Position numbers and translations under genes: made by a program. The notes under the pieces are model-generated. The model was not told the DNA's origin. It saw only the letters and a program-made list of their open reading frames with translations, and ran no database searches. Source: Brasenia schreberi (taxonomy: Eukaryota > Streptophyta > Magnoliopsida > Nymphaeales > Cabombaceae). Taken from it: a DNA stretch of 64,000 nucleotides. The stretch spans positions 6,306,001 through 6,370,000 of the forward strand of contig JAYKKT010000036.1 of assembly GCA_036023115.1 (NCBI GenBank). The letters are read 5' to 3'. This document shows, one piece after another, positions 59,926 through 64,000 of the stretch (within the stretch, counting starts at the first letter, position 1; each line of letters starts with the position of its first letter).

Positions 59926-60984
59926 TCAGAAATCAGATGCATCTTCCCGCTTGTGCACAAACCAATGCAACCAGCCATGAGATCTGTCATCGAGAACTCT
60001 GATATTTTCAAGCTTCATCCTTTCATTTTCCAGACTCAACTTCTCCAACTCCTGGTCCTTTTTCTTACTAAACCTCTGCCACTTGAATCTATTCATGCCC
60101 TGGGTGTCATCATCCTTGTCATCAATCTCTTGCTCTTCATGTTGATCTTCATCGATGTCATCTTGCGAATGATGGAGCCTCCTGTCACGACCTTCTCCAC
60201 TCCTAAGAGCCAACTGAACACTCTTTTGCAAAGCAGGATCAGCGGGCAAACACAATCTGTTCCCGTTATGATATGAACACATCTCTTCATAAAACAGATG
60301 TTTAGAGCTCAAAATCTTCCTGACATCCTCCTTTTTCTTCTCTGAAAGATGGTCCATGTAGTCCAGTAAGGCTGGGTTTTCAACAACCTTACATGAAGTT
60401 CCCCTACCGAGCACATCCGTCAACCTCTTGTATCGCTTGTTCAGATCATTGAACTTGTCTTCACACTGCTGAGGCGAAACATCATAACCCCTTTCACCCA
60501 TAACCTTAGAGACTGTTTTCCACTTTCCTTTCTTCTGTAACATTGTGAATTTTCTCTTGCCCCCACAGCACTCAGAAGTATCCTCTCCAATATAGGACAG
60601 AATCGTGATTAAAAGCCTAACCATTGCATCTGTCCATTTCACACGATGCCACTGTGAATTTGCCTTCGCTTTGCTACCCTCATTGTGAGCTTCAACTCCC
60701 TCTTCAGTGAAGCTCGGATCGTCCTCATCACTTGTAGAAGTTCTCCCCCTATCAGCACCCATTGGAATCCAATGGCCGCTCTTGTAATCAACCATTGGAA
60801 GCTGCTGACCACAGTCATTTACGTTTCCAATGGAGATAGGAAATACACAATCAAGTTGAGTGTGAGCACCTGAACTCTTGTCAGGATTTTGTTGCTGATG
60901 GTGAGGATGGAGGGAACCCTGAAGGTCTAATGCTCCGCAAGGAGGGTTAGATAGCAGATTCCCCACTGACAGATGACCTTCCAT
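59926..60984 (-). CDS. Trihelix transcription factor (At1g21200/HRA1 group)
   Basis: A plant-specific trihelix (GT-type, Myb/SANT-like) DNA-binding protein of 352 residues in one uninterrupted coding exon. The trihelix domain spans about 112-195: WHRVKWTDAMVRLLITIL (helix 1), KKGKWKTVSKVMGERGYDVS (helix 2), and CEDKFNDLNKRYKRLTDVLG (helix 3). Following it are VVENPALLDYMDHLSEKKKE and SSKHLFYEEMCSYHNGNRL, the second conserved block of this subgroup. An acidic stretch (274-293) comes before a C-terminal predicted coiled coil (about 306-332, KKKDQELEKLSLENERMKLE), likely for dimerisation. The start at 60984 is the first true ATG in frame. A pyrimidine-rich AG two bases upstream suggests a 5' UTR intron. 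Members include the hypoxia regulator HRA1; a hypoxia role here is only a possibility. Confidence 0.9.
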   Translation of the reverse strand: MEGHLSVGNLLSNPPCGALDLQGSLHPHHQQQNPDKSSGAHTQLDCVFPISIGNVNDCGQQLPMVDYKSGHWIPMGADRGRTSTSDEDDPSFTEEGVEAHNEGSKAKANSQWHRVKWTDAMVRLLITILSYIGEDTSECCGGKRKFTMLQKKGKWKTVSKVMGERGYDVSPQQCEDKFNDLNKRYKRLTDVLGRGTSCKVVENPALLDYMDHLSEKKKEDVRKILSSKHLFYEEMCSYHNGNRLCLPADPALQKSVQLALRSGEGRDRRLHHSQDDIDEDQHEEQEIDDKDDDTQGMNRFKWQRFSKKKDQELEKLSLENERMKLENIRVLDDRSHGWLHWFVHKREDASDF

Positions 60985-62300
60985 TGCTCCCAACAAATGA
61001 AAATCAAGTCAAATGGTAAAAAATCTCTCAGATCTATGGCACATAGGCGACCACTTTTCTACCAACGAACCGAATGTCTTAGTACCAGAGACAAATGAAA
61101 ATCGAACCATCATTCTTAGAGAGCCAACAGAAAGTAAGTCCTGCACTATCTTTGCCTCAAACCAAGGTTCTCCCTATCTGAAATCATCAAAAGGCATTCA
61201 TTTCTTCAAATTGCCAGAAGGGATAATCTGATAAAATAGACAAGAAAAATCAGATATTTCCTTAACTGCATCTCCACAAGCAAGTAAATTATTTGGTTGC
61301 AGAAATCTCTTTGTTTTGCGAGCATACATATGGCATTTAACTATTTTCAGTACACGCAAAGACAATTTTGATTAGTAAGAAAAATCAGATCTTTCCTTAA
61401 CTTCCATTACGGCATTTCATTAGTAAGAAATGACCCTTCAGAAATGAAACAAGCAAAGACAATTTTGATTTTCAGTACACGCCTCGTTCATGCTACCCTC
61501 CTAAATCAAAGGCGAGAATCCAATTCTCGTCACCACCAACACAATCTCATAATAACCCTACACACCACGGAAAGAGAAAACACCAGAACTTAACTTCATT
61601 GTAGAATCTTTACATCAATCTTATAGATAAACCACCAGCAAAGGTGATTCGAAACAATAAGGAAATGAGAAACAGAGGAGCTCCAATTCATAAACTTAGG
61701 AAAACGAGACCACTGCGGCAAAGATGCCTCTGTGTGTGCAGCCCGCGCGCGTTTCCCGTCACCGCAAAAATCATAACGAATTGCTCGGACACATTTTTTC
61801 TTAACGCTGTGAAAGAAAAGGTAACAGATCTTATCGAGAGCAAATGATAGAACAGAAACCAACCTTTTTTCTGATTCTCGTTAAGAAGAATCAACGAACT
61901 ACGAAGGGAAGACCCGTATTTACCCGAGTATGTGTTGTCACTCCACTTACACCACCCATCAAAAACAAGAAGACCATTTCGCGCATCAACAATTTGGAAT
62001 GAACGATCTCTCCCTCTTCATTCCACGCCCATTTATCGAAAAAGAAACAACCAATAACGTAAATATCAGGCAGATTTTGATGTGGGGCTCAACCGGAGAG
62101 AGAGAGAGAGAGGTAATTAATAATCTACTGTAGTTAAAACGGAAAAGCAAAAACGAGGAGGAAAACGGTGAAATTTCTTCCCGGAGACGTGACGGGTCCG
62201 CTGTTGGCATCTAGGGCTAGCATGTGCGTGACGACAGAGGGGATGATTTTGTCATTGGGGAGAGCCGTCTCACGTCTGTGTCGGTCTATCTAACCATCTC
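60985..62300 (-). promoter_or_regulatory. 5' UTR and upstream region of the trihelix gene
   Basis: Probable 5' UTR, likely with an intron, and promoter on the minus strand. A GA/CT tract lies at about 62097-62113. Around 62160-62280 the sequence is less AT-rich and includes GACGTGACG and CACGTCTG-type ACGT cores. No other gene is recognised. Confidence 0.45.
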
Positions 62301-62519
62301 CATTTCTTTTGCAACTCAAATTCATTTCTAATCATATAAGAACAGTATCTTTTTGGTCAATACTGCTTGATTTTGCATCAAAAGACTTTAACTTCACTAC
62401 ATGTTAGGGTCTTTATGTGCCTCAATTATTTGATACATATCTTTCTTTTCAAAATATTCACTTTCATTTACACATCAAAATGTTTTAACAAATCAAGGAA
62501 GCAACTATGTCCTATATAT

Positions 62520-62578
62520 CTAACAACAACTGCAACAACAATTAAGCTTTTACATACTAGATGGGGTCGGTTATATCA
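62520..62578 (-). mobile_element. RTE LINE 3' tail (minus)
   Basis: AACAACAACTGCAACAACAATT then AAGCTTTTACATACTAGATG and GGGTCGG; the tail with its TTG repeats (CAA on this strand). Confidence 0.65.
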
Positions 62579-62579
62579 T

Positions 62580-64000
<1,421 letters not shown>

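Noticed and set aside
60994..60996. A trihelix start four codons further upstream
   Set aside because: That codon is TTG; the first in-frame ATG is at 60984.

Overview
This window is nuclear DNA from a flowering plant. The evidence is a plastid-targeted SufB with a transit peptide, an IDA-like abscission-type peptide, a plant LEA_3 protein and a plant trihelix factor. GT-AG introns, plant Copia, Gypsy, L1 and RTE retroelements, a FAR1-like Mutator relic and long (CT)n(TA)n microsatellites agree with this. The species cannot be named; the repeat content does not look like a grass.

Only about 5 kb of 64 kb is convincing host coding sequence. There are five apparently intact genes. (1) An intronless IDA-like signalling peptide gene on the minus strand (5449-5664). 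(2) SUFB/ABCI8, a plastid Fe-S scaffold, minus strand, two exons separated by a 3.18-kb intron (20308-25110). (3) A SAG21/LEA5-type LEA_3 gene, plus strand, two exons (32911-34046). (4) A single-RRM RNA-binding protein gene, plus strand, six coding exons, one intron of the U12 type (54163-57936). (5) A trihelix transcription factor of the At1g21200/HRA1 group, minus strand, one coding exon (59926-60984). There are also isolated exons: one exon of a WAT1/UMAMIT transporter (12269-12527), the last exon of asparaginyl-tRNA synthetase (31830-32013), and an unidentified acidic-tailed 3' exon (11224-11466). Two tRNA-Asn relics lie near 49 kb.

Layout: 0-5 kb is repeats and microsatellites. 5.4-5.7 kb holds the peptide gene. 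7.4-10.2 kb is a decayed L1-type LINE. 11-12.5 kb holds orphan exons. 13-16 kb has a FAR1-like MULE relic and an RTE LINE piece. 20-25.9 kb is SUFB with TE-filled intron and a TIR element directly upstream. 25.4-31 kb is MITEs and an RTE LINE in reverse. 31.8-34.2 kb has the AsnRS remnant and the LEA gene. 36-45.2 kb is a stack of nested retroelements: one Copia element inside another, plus an RTE LINE fragment in the outer integrase. 46-47.2 kb is a Gypsy gag-protease relic. 47-53.6 kb is SINEs, tRNA relics and tandem repeats. 54-61 kb holds two genes. 61-64 kb is the trihelix upstream region and then repeats.

The genes do not form an operon or cluster with a shared pathway. The most informative signals are the peptide hormone gene, the U12 intron, orphan exons with intact splice acceptors, and the way RTE tails and MITEs crowd SUFB. 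I did not find a convincing new multi-gene system.
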